Both the position numbers and the translations under genes were made by a program. Positions 51,063-60,010 of a stretch of DNA of 64,000 bases are shown here, one piece after another. Origin of the DNA: an uncultured Lachnospiraceae bacterium. Its GTDB lineage: Bacteria; Bacillota; Clostridia; Lachnospirales; Lachnospiraceae. Below the pieces are notes generated by a model. That model saw nothing but the letters and a program-made list of their open reading frames with translations. It had not been told where the DNA came from and searched no databases. The first letter of the stretch is position 1. Each line of letters opens with the position of its first letter. The stretch is taken from positions 1 to 64,000 of the forward strand of contig CATXUX010000015.1 in NCBI GenBank assembly GCA_958402795.1. The letters run 5' to 3'.

Positions 51063-52441
51063 CAATTACATTTTTAGAAGTTTTCGATCAGTTCCGTTTT
51101 ATGGCAGGAGCTATTACAGCAGAACTGGTCTTTATCATCCATGCGGCTTCCAGACGCGATCATTTTCCGGGACGGGTTCTGAAAGGCTGCATCGGCTGTG
51201 TGCTTTGGTCAGCGGGATATTTCCCGTGGGAATATTTCTGTCAGACATTCATTCCGGGGAAAATCTTTCCGACAATTCTTATCTGTATATGGTGGCTGGC
51301 AGCGAGCTTTATCTCGATTTTTTTCTTGTACTATTGCTTCCATATTAACGGAAGCAATCTTTTATTCCGTGGAAGCATGGGACTGGCGCTGCAGGAAATC
51401 ATTACAGTCTTCTGCCAGTATTGCATCAACCGGTTATGGTTTCCGGGACTGGCGGAAAAGAATACGATTTTGTATGTATCGGTCATTTTTTTGTCGTATT
51501 TTGCATTTGAACTGCTGACCTACCTTCTGCTGGCGCGGCGCATGCAGGACGCGGGACGTACAGTGATCGTAAGCAGCAGGCAGAACGTATGGATTTCCGT
51601 TGTTATTGTTGCCGTCCTGTCGCTGTGTACAAACTTTACGAGCGGTGTTTTTGAATGGTCGAGCGGAGACTGGGAGTCGTCACTTGGAGACATGGAATTT
51701 TTGAATCAGGTTGTCGTGCCTTATTACTGTGTATTTGTGTTGCTTGTAATCTGCATCATTATCATATTGATCGAGTACAGCATGTACGAGATTCTGCTTC
51801 ATCAGCAGGAAAATGAGATCCTGCGGCAGCTCGAAAAAGAAAAAACACAGCAATATGAGATGTCCAGAGAAAATATTGACCTGATCAATCAAAAATGCCA
51901 TGACCTGAAATACCAGATCCGGGCGTTGAAAATGGCCGTGGGAAGCGAGCGGGAAAAACTTTTTGAAGAAGCGGATAAAGCAGTACAGTTCTATGACGCC
52001 GCAGTCCATACTGAGAATCAGGTTCTGGACACGATATTGACAGAAAAAAGTCTTCTCTGCACAAAATATAATATCCGTTTTTCCTGCAATATCCGAACAG
52101 AAAATCTGGATCAGATAGAGGTGATTGATCTGTATACAATACTGGGAAATGCGATCGATAACGCGATTGAATGTGTCAGGATCTATGAAGAACCGGAAAA
52201 GAGAGTGATCAGCCTTTCGATTTTGGAAAACGGTGAGATGCTTCATATCTTCGTAGAGAACTTCTTTGACGGTGAACTGGAAATTCGCGGAGGATTCCCG
52301 GTTACGGGCAAGAAAGACAAAGATTATCATGGGTTCGGGATTAAAAGTATCAATATGCTTGCAAAGAAATACGGAGGGGATAGTATGGTCTCCGTGAATA
52401 ACAAGACTTTTTCGTTGCATATTATGCTTGTACTGGAATAG
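51059..52441 (+). CDS. GHKL-type sensor histidine kinase (AgrC/HPK10-like)
   Basis: A 460-residue sensor with about six membrane helices in the first 240 residues, a coiled-coil linker, an H-box with NQKCHDLKYQIRALK (His near residue 280), N-box LYTILGNAIDNAIECV and G-box HGFGIKSI. The topology is that of the peptide-sensing kinases paired with LytTR regulators. GTG start at 51059 overlaps the regulator stop. No AgrD-like peptide or AgrB-like protease gene was seen nearby, so the signal is unknown. Confidence 0.88.
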   Translation: MTITFLEVFDQFRFMAGAITAELVFIIHAASRRDHFPGRVLKGCIGCVLWSAGYFPWEYFCQTFIPGKIFPTILICIWWLAASFISIFFLYYCFHINGSNLLFRGSMGLALQEIITVFCQYCINRLWFPGLAEKNTILYVSVIFLSYFAFELLTYLLLARRMQDAGRTVIVSSRQNVWISVVIVAVLSLCTNFTSGVFEWSSGDWESSLGDMEFLNQVVVPYYCVFVLLVICIIIILIEYSMYEILLHQQENEILRQLEKEKTQQYEMSRENIDLINQKCHDLKYQIRALKMAVGSEREKLFEEADKAVQFYDAAVHTENQVLDTILTEKSLLCTKYNIRFSCNIRTENLDQIEVIDLYTILGNAIDNAIECVRIYEEPEKRVISLSILENGEMLHIFVENFFDGELEIRGGFPVTGKKDKDYHGFGIKSINMLAKKYGGDSMVSVNNKTFSLHIMLVLE

Positions 52442-52451
52442 AAGGATTCAT

Positions 52452-52495
52452 AAAGCCGGAAGCTGTTCGTATAAACGAACCACCTTCCGGCTTTT
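52452..52495. terminator. Bidirectional terminator between the kinase and the first GPH symporter
   Basis: AAAGCCGGAAG (52452-52462) pairs with CTTCCGGCTTT (52484-52494), with an inner stem GTTCG/CGAAC. A-run on the left and T-run on the right allow use by both convergent genes. Confidence 0.8.
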
Positions 52496-52527
52496 GATAA
52501 ATCAAACATTCTTGAATCATACGCTTT

Positions 52528-54018
52528 TTATTTTTTTTCAGCATCAATTCCTTTTCGCTTTGCAATGATTCTCTGCTCTTCCTCGATGTTTTTCTCCACG
52601 TTCATAAACCGCATCACAACAATCAGAATGCCGTGGGCAATGACTTCAAATCCAAGGAAGAAGAACTTTGCCACTCCCGGTCCGGAGAACGTCGGATGAT
52701 CATAAAAGAAGTTAAAAACCGCGACTGCCAGTCCATTCACGACGGTAAGTATTGTGTTGTATACTGACATAGAAATTCCGTCTACGCGATAGCCGAACCG
52801 CGCTTCCAGATGATCCAGAACATCTGCAAACAACGCCATCATCACATAGGAACCCGGTATGCTGGAGAACCCCTTCAACGTCTGTCCGACCAGCATGACC
52901 GTGAAGTTCGATGGATTGGACAGGCAGACGAGACTTCCCGCGATGGAGAACACGCAGCCGACAATGATCATGTTCTTCTTCCCGAACCGGTTTGCCAGCG
53001 GCCAGATAAAGAGCATTCCGGCTGCCAGCGGTATCCCGCTGATGAGCGCCAGAACGGACTGGATCATGTCTGCACTTAGCGTGATGCCGAACACGGTCGT
53101 TTCCGGGAAAAACTCATGGCAGTATATATTGAAGATGTATCCGCCTTTAAACATGACACCTGCCTGATAGAGCATATAGAAGATCATGACGATCCACCAG
53201 TACCGGTCACTCGCCGCCGCTTTTAACTGTGTCAGCGCCGGGATCTTCTCCGCCGTTTTCTCTTCCTGCTCCTTAGCCTGTTTTTCCGGCGACGCAAAAT
53301 CTTCTTCCGTAATACGTTCGCGGGTAAATTTGTATTCCAGCATACAGCCGAAAAATGCGATCACCGAAAAGGCGACCATGATCATCTGCCAGCGCCCCTG
53401 GATGGCTTCTGTACTTTCGGCTGAATTGATCCAGCTAAGGATCAGCGGCATCAAAATGCTGCTGACAAGACCATTTCCCGCAACGGCGGGGATATTTGCC
53501 ACAACGGACAGCTTGCCTCTCTGCTTTAAGTCTCGTGTGGACAGGGAGACCATCAGGTAATGGGAAGTCCCGTATACCGGATTGGCGACTGCAGCAAACA
53601 GGTTATAGGTAACAGCCATCCAGATCATTCTTGCCCCGAGACTGATCTGCGGGATACAAAATACAAGGATCCCTGCCACAAGAAGTACGGGCGCCGCCGC
53701 CAGAATATAGGGTCTTGCTTTTCCTGCCTTCGTCCGAGTCTTTCCTACCAGGATGCCGATGAGGATATTTGCAAGTGCCATAGGGATTACCGAGATAAGC
53801 GGCAGAAGGGTTAAAAAATTGCCCTGTGCCACGATATCGTCATACGTCCGGTAATAAGTAAGGTAGTAGGATGACACAACGCTGGTCATCATCAGCACAC
53901 AGAACGGGCCAAGGAAATATCCCAGCAACATTTCTTTGAGAGAAACATCTTTCGTCTTCACAGCCGACGCCAAAAGAGGCATTTCCCATATACTTTTTTT
54001 CTTTATCTTCTCTTTCAC
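52528..54018 (-). CDS. GPH-family sugar:cation symporter
   Basis: A 496-residue MFS-type transporter with about 12 membrane segments, of the glycoside-pentoside-hexuronide (GPH) type: LLGYFLGPFCVLMMTSV at the start and IGILVGKTRTKAGKARPYILA, the characteristic TRTKxGKxRP loop. It probably imports a glycoside or oligosaccharide. It overlaps the GH5 gene by four bases (GTGA) and is the last gene of its transcript before a terminator. Substrate unknown. Confidence 0.87.
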   Translation of the reverse strand: MKEKIKKKSIWEMPLLASAVKTKDVSLKEMLLGYFLGPFCVLMMTSVVSSYYLTYYRTYDDIVAQGNFLTLLPLISVIPMALANILIGILVGKTRTKAGKARPYILAAAPVLLVAGILVFCIPQISLGARMIWMAVTYNLFAAVANPVYGTSHYLMVSLSTRDLKQRGKLSVVANIPAVAGNGLVSSILMPLILSWINSAESTEAIQGRWQMIMVAFSVIAFFGCMLEYKFTRERITEEDFASPEKQAKEQEEKTAEKIPALTQLKAAASDRYWWIVMIFYMLYQAGVMFKGGYIFNIYCHEFFPETTVFGITLSADMIQSVLALISGIPLAAGMLFIWPLANRFGKKNMIIVGCVFSIAGSLVCLSNPSNFTVMLVGQTLKGFSSIPGSYVMMALFADVLDHLEARFGYRVDGISMSVYNTILTVVNGLAVAVFNFFYDHPTFSGPGVAKFFFLGFEVIAHGILIVVMRFMNVEKNIEEEQRIIAKRKGIDAEKK

Positions 54019-55253
54019 GCCGTTTTCCTTCTTTCCTTCTGCTTGTCACGCCTTTCTGAAGCCGTCTCGCGGCTTTCTTCCGGCTGCATATCTTTTCCAG
54101 CGTCCGCCTCCTGCCCGTCTTCTTCCAGATTTTGCGGAAGCCATCCGTTCTGAAAACATCTGCACAGATCCCAGCTTTCTTTCCAGCTTTCGTCCGGCTC
54201 GGCTTCTCTGTCCCGGAGCATCTGGTAGTTGTAGTAAAACCATCCGGCTCCTTTTTCCCAGGCTTTTCTCTGTTGCTCATAGATTGCACGGTAGCATTCT
54301 TTCTGCTGTTCTTTCTCTTTTGATCCTTCCGCCGCGCCTTTCCCAAGCCGGTCTGCGTAACGACTGCTGATGCACCATTCCCCTACAAGGACAGGAACCT
54401 TCTTCTGTACCCGACGGATCGAACGCTCATTGAAGCGGACATACGCTTTATACAGCCACGGCGCGGCGATGTGAGTTATAGTCTCCATCGCGTAAATGTA
54501 AATGTGCGTGTCCAGATACACATGTTCCATCTGATTCTCTTTGAAAAAGTCCTTCCACCGGGTGAGACGGAAGCCGTCGTGAAAGACGATCGCCTTTTCC
54601 ACCGGCATAATCCGGCGCAGCCGCTTATATGCCTCCACATAGAACCCTCGCAGGAAGCGCATCGGCACGTAACCGGAACCTTTCGCTTCTTTCGGATCTT
54701 TCGCCTTCCCCGTGGACGGCGCGGTCAGATACACGGACAAGCTGATCGGCTCATTCAGCACCTCGATGCCGAACAGCGCTTCCCGCGAAGTGTAGCGTGC
54801 CGCCAGCCGTTCCAGAACCGTCAGGGCAAATTCTACTTCCTCCGGATTTTTATGCCATTTACAGACGCCGGTAAGTCCGCCGTTGTCATACCCGTTCTGC
54901 CCGCCGGGGACGGTATGCAGATCGATCAGGATCTGCATACCATTTGCTTCCGCCCACGAAAATGCCTTGTCCAGATATTCAATGCATCCCCCGAAGGGCG
55001 GGCGGTCGCCGAAGATGAAATAGGGAACCGGAATGCGCACGATCCGGACGCCGTGGGACGCAAGATATTGAAAATCTTTTTCAGTTATGTAAGTATCCCT
55101 GTGCGCTTTCAGCCTGTCCGCCAGCTCGGTGGGCGGCATCAGCCGGTTCAGCCATATCTCGTCTTCCGCCCCGGTCCCTTCAAAAACGTCCGGGCTCATC
55201 CATTTTTCCAATACAAGCCAATTTCCAAGATTGACTCCTCTGATCTTCTCCAT
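54015..55253 (-). CDS. Glycoside hydrolase family 5, exo-beta-1,3-glucanase-like
   Basis: A 412-residue TIM-barrel beta-glycosidase with the N-terminal IRGVNLGNWLVLEKWMSPDVFEG signature seen in EXG1-type enzymes, the acid/base Glu in EVLNEP (about residue 163) and the nucleophile Glu in VLVGEWCIS (about 288). Relatives include exo-beta-1,3-glucanases, and some distant GH5 members cleave rhamnosyl-glucosides. No signal peptide, so action on imported oligosaccharides is likely. The C-terminal 60 residues are charged and of low complexity (EEDGQEADAGKDMQPEESRETA, then Lys/Arg-rich). Confidence 0.83.
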   Translation of the reverse strand: MEKIRGVNLGNWLVLEKWMSPDVFEGTGAEDEIWLNRLMPPTELADRLKAHRDTYITEKDFQYLASHGVRIVRIPVPYFIFGDRPPFGGCIEYLDKAFSWAEANGMQILIDLHTVPGGQNGYDNGGLTGVCKWHKNPEEVEFALTVLERLAARYTSREALFGIEVLNEPISLSVYLTAPSTGKAKDPKEAKGSGYVPMRFLRGFYVEAYKRLRRIMPVEKAIVFHDGFRLTRWKDFFKENQMEHVYLDTHIYIYAMETITHIAAPWLYKAYVRFNERSIRRVQKKVPVLVGEWCISSRYADRLGKGAAEGSKEKEQQKECYRAIYEQQRKAWEKGAGWFYYNYQMLRDREAEPDESWKESWDLCRCFQNGWLPQNLEEDGQEADAGKDMQPEESRETASERRDKQKERRKTA

Positions 55254-55261
55254 GTTTCACC

Positions 55262-55720
55262 TCAGTTTTCCTTTTTCCTGTATCCCGTAAAGGAAATTAC
55301 GATATTTGCAAGCAGCGCGGCCAGCCAGCATCCCATAGAGACAAATGACAAATAGCAGGAATCTTCTCCGCCATGCCCAGCGTCCCACGGCGCTACGATA
55401 CAGTTTCCGATGGCGTCCACACGATCCACAAGCAGGAAGAGCATTGCAGTCGTCAGAAGGATGACAAGCAGGTAAGTCAGCACGTCAAAGAGTTCCGGCT
55501 TTTGTTTCCCTGCCGCCTGCATGCCGGTCAGCACCAGGCAGATCAGGATGACCGCTGCAAGTTCCAGCGTAATCCACACGCTGTTCTTCTCTCCGTAAAC
55601 GATACCGATATACCCCGTCCGGTAACTGAGTGCGAAGAACACCGTTCCGGTCAGCGTCAGTACAAGTGTGATACAATTAACGAAAAATCCGGTGCTTTTC
55701 TTTCTTTTCAACTCAGCCAT
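55262..55720 (-). CDS. Small four-span membrane protein, unknown function
   Basis: About 152 residues with four hydrophobic segments (FFVNCITLVLTLTGTVFFALSY, ITLELAAVILICLVLTG, LTYLLVILLTTAMLFLLV, and GCWLAALLANIVISF). It starts with AAAGGAG and overlaps the end of the membrane-bound GH3 gene by eight bases, so the two are probably made together. No recognised domain. Possibly a partner or anchor for the GH3 enzyme. Confidence 0.75.
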   Translation of the reverse strand: MAELKRKKSTGFFVNCITLVLTLTGTVFFALSYRTGYIGIVYGEKNSVWITLELAAVILICLVLTGMQAAGKQKPELFDVLTYLLVILLTTAMLFLLVDRVDAIGNCIVAPWDAGHGGEDSCYLSFVSMGCWLAALLANIVISFTGYRKKEN

Positions 55721-58700
55721 TCTTCTTCTCCTTTCTTCCTGCAATACTTCCCAGAATCCAGAATACAAGCATCACGTCCATTGCCGTGCCGAGTACGTAC
55801 ATACCAATGCTCAGAGCCTTCGCCCACCATGTAGTTCCGCTGGTGGAAACATCTGCCCCATACCCATCATAAAGCGCAGAATCTGCAAATGTATAGAGAT
55901 AATGATGTACCGCTTCTCTCGCTGCCGCCGTCAGAACCGCGTCATCTAACAGCACGTCGGAAGATACCGTACTCCACGCGCCACTGGCATCTCCTGCTCC
56001 GCCAAGCATGAAGTCAGTGCCGGCGGTCAGACATTCCGCCACGCGCATATAATCCTTATCTTTCACCGAGTCGGTGATGATCATGCCGTCAAAATTCCAT
56101 TCGCCGCGGCAGATTCCGCCAATCAGTCCGGCGTGGGCACTGCTGAATGTGATTCCCACACGGTTAAATCCGGTCATGACTGATTTCATACCGCCGTTCC
56201 GGAACGCCGTTTGAAAACCACGCAGCTCATTTTCTCTTGCCGCCTGTTCGCTGGTAAACACGCCGATCCCGGTCCGGTTTTTTTCAATGTCGTTGAAAGC
56301 GAAATGCTTTGCACACACGACGATGCCTTTTTTCTGACAAGCCTTCGTCACATCCGCCGCCATTTGCCCGGTGAGTACCGGATCTTCAGAATAATACTCG
56401 TTATTTCTTGCGTTATACGGCGAGCGGTGCAGGTTCATCCCCGGTCCGAACCACCAGTATACGCCCACCCAAAGTCCATCGTTTCCAATCAGGTTTCCTT
56501 CCGCCTCTGCCAGCTTGTGGCTGTAAGTCGCCGCCAGCACAGGCGCACCTACATAAACACTGGGCGCAACGCCCCGCAGAGAGTCCTCTCCTGCCTCGAT
56601 TGCGTAAGGCGGTCTCGCATCGTTATACATTCCGTATCCTACGATCATCCCGCACGGACTGTCTGCCGCGTTTCCATGTTCCAGAAGAATTTCCGGAACC
56701 GCCGTATTGTTGCCACATACGTAAGCCGAATAATCTTCCAGCGGTATCCCGCTTAGCACATTGTCAAACATCGGATCGTCATAATCAGTAATTCCGAACA
56801 AATCCATCACCGTGTACTCTGCCGTCTTGTCTGCTGTACCGAAGTCTTCCGCCGTATAGAACGTCCCGTCATAAGCCGCGTTGGCCGCCTCTGCGTCGTA
56901 TGTCTCACAGTTTAACGGTCCAAGCATCGCTTCATTCGCGGTTACGCCGGTCACTGTAACCGGGAACGTCCCCGCCCAGTCAGTCCTGCTTAAATACTGC
57001 GCACCCTGCGAAGTAAATGCATCACCGTATGCTTCACAGGTAAAGTCCATATCCTCTAACTGATTCTCAATCAACGTTTCACCGTCTTCCCCTACCGTAA
57101 ACGCCCCTGCTTTTTTCAGCGTCTCGGTATAAGTCGTTCCCGTTACCGTGACATCGGCCAGTTTGGAAGAATCCTGCTCCCTGATCACCGCATTGACTGC
57201 GTCATGCGCGCCGTTTCCCGTTGCAAAGTAGTACGCGCCTTCCTCTAAAATATATGCGCCTGACGTGCCGTCATGGCTGTAGTTTGAATCATAGGACGAG
57301 AAATCCTGCACATTGAATGTAATCGTCACTTTCTCGCTCTCTCCCGCTTCCAGAAGCTTCACATCCTCAATCCCGTCTTCTGAATCCTCTCCTGTCTTCC
57401 CGTAGCCGATCAACTGGATAGCCGATTTTTCCAGGCGGCTCTCCTGATCATACTCTGTAAATGGAAGCGATACATAGAGCTGCACTACATGTTTTGCCGC
57501 CCGGTCTCCCACATTCGTCACTTTCACCGTGACCGTGGAATCCGTCTTGCCGCTCCAGTCAATCTGCACGTCTGTGATCTCTTCCGTAAACTCCGAGCCT
57601 TCTACGCCATAGCCGAAGGAGTATGATACCTCCTTGTCGTATTCCCAGACATCGCTGCCGTCCACTGTCTCGTTCTTTCCTGCAGTTGACGCGTTTCCAT
57701 TTTCCATTACCGAATCATAATAACGTGTTTCGTAATATTTATATCCGGTGTAGATCCCCTCAGATTCCACCTCATACCACGCAGAGTAGACTGCATCGTT
57801 ATTGGTGTATTCATAGGAATCAAAATTGACTGCCGATGGAGCCAGTGCTGTATTCACCGCATAGGTATCCGTCAGATGCCCTGACGGAACCGCATCCCCG
57901 GCCAGAATATCCGCCACGCCGTAGTTTCCGTAGGCGCTTGGATTCCCGATCAGCAGGATGGAATCAATTCCTTCGTCCTCTTTGAGCTCCTCGATCTCCA
58001 TGGTGCTCGCCGAGTTGAGCAGCACGATCACCTTGGAAAATCCCTGCTCCTTTACGTAAGACACCAGATCTTTTTCATCATCAGAAAGTCCAAGGATATT
58101 TCCGGTCGTGCTTTTGGAAAACTCCTCCGGCTCTGTGATTCCCTTGCTCCCCGGAAGGTAGGTACTGGCTTCACTACTCATCCGTCCGAATACAAGAACC
58201 GCCGCGTCCTGGTAACCTTCGTACCCGTCAATTCCCGCTGATTCGTATTCGCTTCTGGGAACCTCGTTCACCGCCGTTGTAGACTGGGTATCATACTCTG
58301 CCGCCCGGCTCTGATAGAACTCCACCAACTCCGGATTGACACTGAATCCTCTTTCCGTCATTGCATCCTTTAAACTGACCGCAAGGCTGGTGTTCGTCAC
58401 CGCGCCGATCGCGCCGTTATAATGCATCCGGAAGGATCGGATCCCGAAAAGCGTAACGCCTAAATCTCCGCCGACCGCCACATCGTCCGCTGTTCCCTTT
58501 AAGAGAACGGCGCCTTCTTCTTCAATCCTTTCATTCAATGCTTTCTCTGCGTCCAGCAGTTCTTCGGCGCTGCCACAATCGGACTGGTATTTGTAATCCG
58601 CCAGATCCGCACTGTGCTCCACGGAGCCGCTGTTCGTCCCCAAAAGCTCATCCACTTTCCCCTGATACGTCCCGGTCGCATAGTACTGGACAATCGTAAC

Positions 58701-58772
58701 CGTCAGAAACAGACAGGTGCATACGCTTGCCAGACCACGGAACAGACCTTTGTGTTTCCTGAAGAATTTCAT
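55713..58772 (-). CDS. Membrane-anchored GH3 beta-glycosidase, domain-swapped
   Basis: About 1,019 residues with a membrane helix at the N-terminus (GLASVCTCLFLTVTIVQYY, about residues 12-31) and another at the C-terminus (SIGMYVLGTAMDVMLVFWIL). Between them are the GH3 domains in reversed order: alpha/beta sandwich, fibronectin III-like (TVKVTNVGDRAAKHVVQLYVS) and TIM barrel last, with KHFAFNDIEKNR (near 826) and the nucleophile Asp in MIITDSVKDKD (near 897). The orientation implied is an extracellular enzyme tied at both ends. ATG 58772 with GGAGG is chosen. Confidence 0.88.
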   Translation of the reverse strand: MKFFRKHKGLFRGLASVCTCLFLTVTIVQYYATGTYQGKVDELLGTNSGSVEHSADLADYKYQSDCGSAEELLDAEKALNERIEEEGAVLLKGTADDVAVGGDLGVTLFGIRSFRMHYNGAIGAVTNTSLAVSLKDAMTERGFSVNPELVEFYQSRAAEYDTQSTTAVNEVPRSEYESAGIDGYEGYQDAAVLVFGRMSSEASTYLPGSKGITEPEEFSKSTTGNILGLSDDEKDLVSYVKEQGFSKVIVLLNSASTMEIEELKEDEGIDSILLIGNPSAYGNYGVADILAGDAVPSGHLTDTYAVNTALAPSAVNFDSYEYTNNDAVYSAWYEVESEGIYTGYKYYETRYYDSVMENGNASTAGKNETVDGSDVWEYDKEVSYSFGYGVEGSEFTEEITDVQIDWSGKTDSTVTVKVTNVGDRAAKHVVQLYVSLPFTEYDQESRLEKSAIQLIGYGKTGEDSEDGIEDVKLLEAGESEKVTITFNVQDFSSYDSNYSHDGTSGAYILEEGAYYFATGNGAHDAVNAVIREQDSSKLADVTVTGTTYTETLKKAGAFTVGEDGETLIENQLEDMDFTCEAYGDAFTSQGAQYLSRTDWAGTFPVTVTGVTANEAMLGPLNCETYDAEAANAAYDGTFYTAEDFGTADKTAEYTVMDLFGITDYDDPMFDNVLSGIPLEDYSAYVCGNNTAVPEILLEHGNAADSPCGMIVGYGMYNDARPPYAIEAGEDSLRGVAPSVYVGAPVLAATYSHKLAEAEGNLIGNDGLWVGVYWWFGPGMNLHRSPYNARNNEYYSEDPVLTGQMAADVTKACQKKGIVVCAKHFAFNDIEKNRTGIGVFTSEQAARENELRGFQTAFRNGGMKSVMTGFNRVGITFSSAHAGLIGGICRGEWNFDGMIITDSVKDKDYMRVAECLTAGTDFMLGGAGDASGAWSTVSSDVLLDDAVLTAAAREAVHHYLYTFADSALYDGYGADVSTSGTTWWAKALSIGMYVLGTAMDVMLVFWILGSIAGRKEKKNG

Positions 58773-58799
58773 AGCCTGCCTCCTGCCCTCCCGCATCTG

Positions 58800-59750
58800 T
58801 TATTGCAGTGCGGAAAGATTTTCTTCCGTCAGCGCAATACTTTGCGTAAAATCTGTGTAGCTCGTCGCATCTGTATACTGCCTTAATGTAATCTCAAGCG
58901 GTGTGGATGCATTTCCTGCCGCGGTACTCCCTTCACCTTCTGCACCGGAATAGGTAAGTACAACGTTTTCTCCTTCGAAACTCCATGCCATATCCGCGGA
59001 CATACCATTTTCCGTATCTTCATAGTAAGCTGTTCCGTCGTTATAAAATACGATGCCTGCCTTTTCCCCCTCTGCCTGCGTCAGACGTCCGGCTTTTTCC
59101 CATGTCACGATCGTATCTCCATCCAGCGTAAATACCGTCTCCGGGAACTGTTCTAAGAGTGCCGGAGTGTCCGCACTTGTCCACTCACCATAATATACAT
59201 CACCTTCCGGATTGTAGCTGCCGCCCGCTGCGTTACTTTTAGTGAAAATCTGTGCCAGATAGCTGACGCCCAGATCCGGGATTTCATAGGATGCTTCGTC
59301 TACTGTCACGGTTACCTCATCGCCGTCCTTTTCATAGGTTCCGGAAGCGCTGGAAAAATACTCTGCATACATACCATTTCCATATTCAAAGGCCTCGCCC
59401 ACTGCAATATCGCTGCCTTCCGTATCCTCCTGCATCCAGCCATGTACATCCATGGTAAACGTATCGTCTTCCGCCAGTGTCAATTCTACACGCAGCGCAC
59501 GCATTTGTTTTTCCAGCGAACCTCTTCCGAAGCTATATGCCGGAATCTCCACCTCATCCGCATTCAGAACCGTCTTTTCGTATACATATGTGCCGGTTCC
59601 ATTCTCATCCGCAGATGTGTCCGTTTCTGCGCCCGTTTCTGCGTCCGTTCCGGCGTCCGCTCCGTCTCCGGAATTGTTTCCGCCGCATCCTGCGAGTACA
59701 CCAACTGCCATTACCGCCGTCATCATCACTGCCAACATTTTCTTTTTCAT
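58800..59750 (-). CDS. Acidic lipoprotein, unknown function
   Basis: About 316 residues. Signal peptide with lipobox LAGC, then an Asp/Glu/Thr-rich linker and two beta-rich segments with similar features (ELTLAEDDTFTMDVHGWM and TVFTLDGDTIVTWE), suggesting a lipocalin-like or carbohydrate-binding surface fold; that is inference. ATG 59750 follows AAGGAG; the upstream open frame has no support. It is the first gene of the lipoprotein-GH3-membrane protein-GH5-GPH run and so probably works at the surface with the tethered GH3. Confidence 0.7.
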   Translation of the reverse strand: MKKKMLAVMMTAVMAVGVLAGCGGNNSGDGADAGTDAETGAETDTSADENGTGTYVYEKTVLNADEVEIPAYSFGRGSLEKQMRALRVELTLAEDDTFTMDVHGWMQEDTEGSDIAVGEAFEYGNGMYAEYFSSASGTYEKDGDEVTVTVDEASYEIPDLGVSYLAQIFTKSNAAGGSYNPEGDVYYGEWTSADTPALLEQFPETVFTLDGDTIVTWEKAGRLTQAEGEKAGIVFYNDGTAYYEDTENGMSADMAWSFEGENVVLTYSGAEGEGSTAAGNASTPLEITLRQYTDATSYTDFTQSIALTEENLSALQ

Positions 59751-59947
59751 AATTTTGATACTCCTTTTTCTTTGTTGTGAAGGATCTTCCTTCCGTTGCT
59801 TTTGGCTTCTGTATATGTAGTAACATATCCGGTTATTCAAAACAAGCGATTGTCCCGAACGCCCTATTTTCAGGCACAAACGACATTTCTTTTGATGATA
59901 CGTGTAACACCGTTCAGAGAATTATGGACGCAGTCATGCAGTAATCG

Positions 59948-59987
59948 AAAAGGGACTAAAACCGATTATACGGCAGTCCCTTTTTAC
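59948..59987 (-). terminator. Terminator after the GH30 gene
   Basis: AAAAGGGACT (59948-59957) pairs with AGTCCCTTTT (59975-59984) over 10 bp. It separates the GH78-GPH-GH30 unit from the lipoprotein-led unit. The 260-base gap 59751-60010 also holds the undefined promoter of the lipoprotein unit and a small palindrome at about 59780-59795. Confidence 0.65.
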
Positions 59988-60010
59988 ATAAAAGCTCTTA
60001 TACATATTAT

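Noticed and set aside
51680..52420. 246-codon open frame on the minus strand
   Set aside because: Antisense to the kinase catalytic region; no domain.
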